From NCBI GenBank assembly GCA_025057375.1, contig JANWWO010000011.1:1-58529 (forward strand): a stretch of DNA of 58,529 nucleotides, written 5' to 3'. Numbering within the stretch: position 1 is the stretch's first letter; the number at the start of each line of letters is the position of its first letter. The stretch is from Candidatus Absconditabacterales bacterium. GTDB lineage: Bacteria > Patescibacteriota > Gracilibacteria > Absconditabacterales > Absconditicoccaceae. Positions 57,864-58,529 of this stretch are shown here, piece after piece. The notes under the pieces are model-generated. The model had not been told where the DNA came from. It was given only the letters and a program-made list of their open reading frames with translations, and did not search any database. A program made the position numbers and the translations under genes.

Positions 57864-58529
57864 CTATCAAGCTAAAGCGTGATTGTTTTGTACAAAATCA
57901 TCCCATTCCGTATCGCTGACATACAAACTCTTTTTTCATTGCTTGATTTTTTCTAACATAAGAATTCATTTGCGAGCAATATTGTATGCTCCGTTTGCAT
58001 CTCATGAAGTAGGTTTTGGTACTGTATTAGTTTTTTCTTGATCCGTCAGTTTATAATACTCACGAGAATCAAATTTTTTGCCGTTGTCGTCTTCTACACA
58101 CGAAAGGATAAAATCATTTTGCTGATCATCACTGTTTCTGATCTGCATAATCAGATCGATAATCCAGATCAATGTTTGCAAACATCAGACGCTGTGTTGA
58201 TGTTGTATTTGCGCCAAAATATCACTATGTTTCTCAATGTTGTACTTTGTGCATCGTGTATCTAGTTCTTTGGTTGGATCATACTTACTTGCTATCCATT
58301 GTCCATGAGCATCTTTTGTTCATCTTCGTCTCTCAACATTTGACCGAAGTGTTCGTTTTTTATCTTTGATATAATATGCTTGTTTGATGGAATCAAATCA
58401 GATTGCAACAAAATTCTCTTGAATACTTTTTTTCATTTCATCAACTGATCATTTTTTGAGATAAATCGTTTTTCTCCATCCAGTGATAGGATCAGTCGTG
58501 GACGTATAATGTGCACGAGTATAGAGCAT
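57864..58529 (-). CDS. cas12a: CRISPR-associated nuclease Cas12a (Cpf1), C-terminal part, runs off the window
   Basis: 221 residues plus TAG; the N-terminal side lies beyond 58529. Cas12a is the single-protein effector of type V-A CRISPR systems, which cuts DNA guided by a crRNA it processes itself. The visible part has Y-T-S-T-T-D-P-I-T-G-W (residues 8-18, matching the Y-T-S-K-I-D-P-x-T-G-F block), a Nuc-domain stretch ending in M-Q-I-R-N-S (Arg 131 at the position of the Nuc-domain Arg), F-D-S-R, and RuvC-III G-D-A-N-G-A-Y-N-I-A-R-K-G with the catalytic Asp at residue 177, then a C-terminal helix of the usual kind. Eight TGA codons, two of them in the RuvC-III block, so it can only be made in a UGA-Gly cell. 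The Met at the window edge is probably internal. Confidence 0.92.

Noticed and set aside
57850-58529. Short plus-strand open frames opposite the Cas12a gene
   Set aside because: They are overlapped by a minus-strand frame with clear Cas12a motifs and show no protein similarity themselves.

Overview
The window comes from a bacterium that reads UGA as glycine (genetic code 25), which points to the candidate-phyla lineages Absconditabacteria (SR1) or Gracilibacteria. Under the standard code almost every gene falls apart at in-frame TGA codons. With TGA read as Gly, the same frames become full-length, recognisable proteins, and the TGAs sit on glycines that are invariant in the families (MurB GGGSN, TruD GLKDK, Ung LGQDPYH, Cas12a ARKG and GDANG, and about fifteen G-F-C repeats written TGA-TTT-TGT). 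Only TAA and TAG end genes. All coordinates below assume code 25.

Layout. 1-1020: tail of a gene, a terminator, then a VTC-domain protein. 1079-4933 (minus): M17 aminopeptidase and archaeal-type ValRS. 5281-6764 (minus): decayed genes, including an LD-carboxypeptidase pseudogene. 7297-9834: a membrane-anchored protein and UvrC. 9857-13554: a hypothetical gene, a T4SS-pilin-like protein, MurB, peptide deformylase and a GalU-type uridylyltransferase. 13728-22355 (plus): ThrRS, two large single-span membrane proteins, TruD, Ung, an alpha/beta-hydrolase pseudogene and a small membrane protein. 22277-25331 (minus): class I ribonucleotide reductase with the ATP-cone on the small subunit. 25561-32140: HemW-like radical SAM protein and three envelope proteins. 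32203-34248 (minus): broken lipoprotein gene and MetRS. 34496-34708: a probable unidentified structured RNA. 34744-37134 (minus): Cys-rich exported protein. 37416-40737: ArgRS and a pair of divergent paralogues, one with an HH-type nuclease-like motif. 40879-51742: two very large exported Cys-rich surface proteins, the second with about fifteen repeats of roughly 80 residues and one frame break. 51983-53697 (minus): decayed membrane protein and AAA/DUF4143 ATPase pseudogene. 53878-56948 (minus): an ATP-citrate-lyase/citrate-synthase fusion and an MFS transporter. 57109-57849: endonuclease III. 57864-58529 (minus): the C-terminal end of a Cas12a (Cpf1) nuclease that runs off the right edge.

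Functionally the window mixes core information processing (four tRNA synthetases, TruD, deformylase), DNA repair and dNTP supply (UvrC, Ung, Nth, NrdAB), cell-wall precursor synthesis (MurB, GalU) and a large investment in envelope proteins. Two features stand out: a type V-A CRISPR effector written in code 25, and the number of genes with frameshifts and in-frame TAA/TAG stops, which is high for such a small-genome lineage. Promoters look like ordinary sigma-70 sites (TTGCAT or TTGACA, 16-18 bp, TATACT or TATAAT). Ribosome-binding sites are weak or absent. No tRNA, rRNA or CRISPR array is visible.
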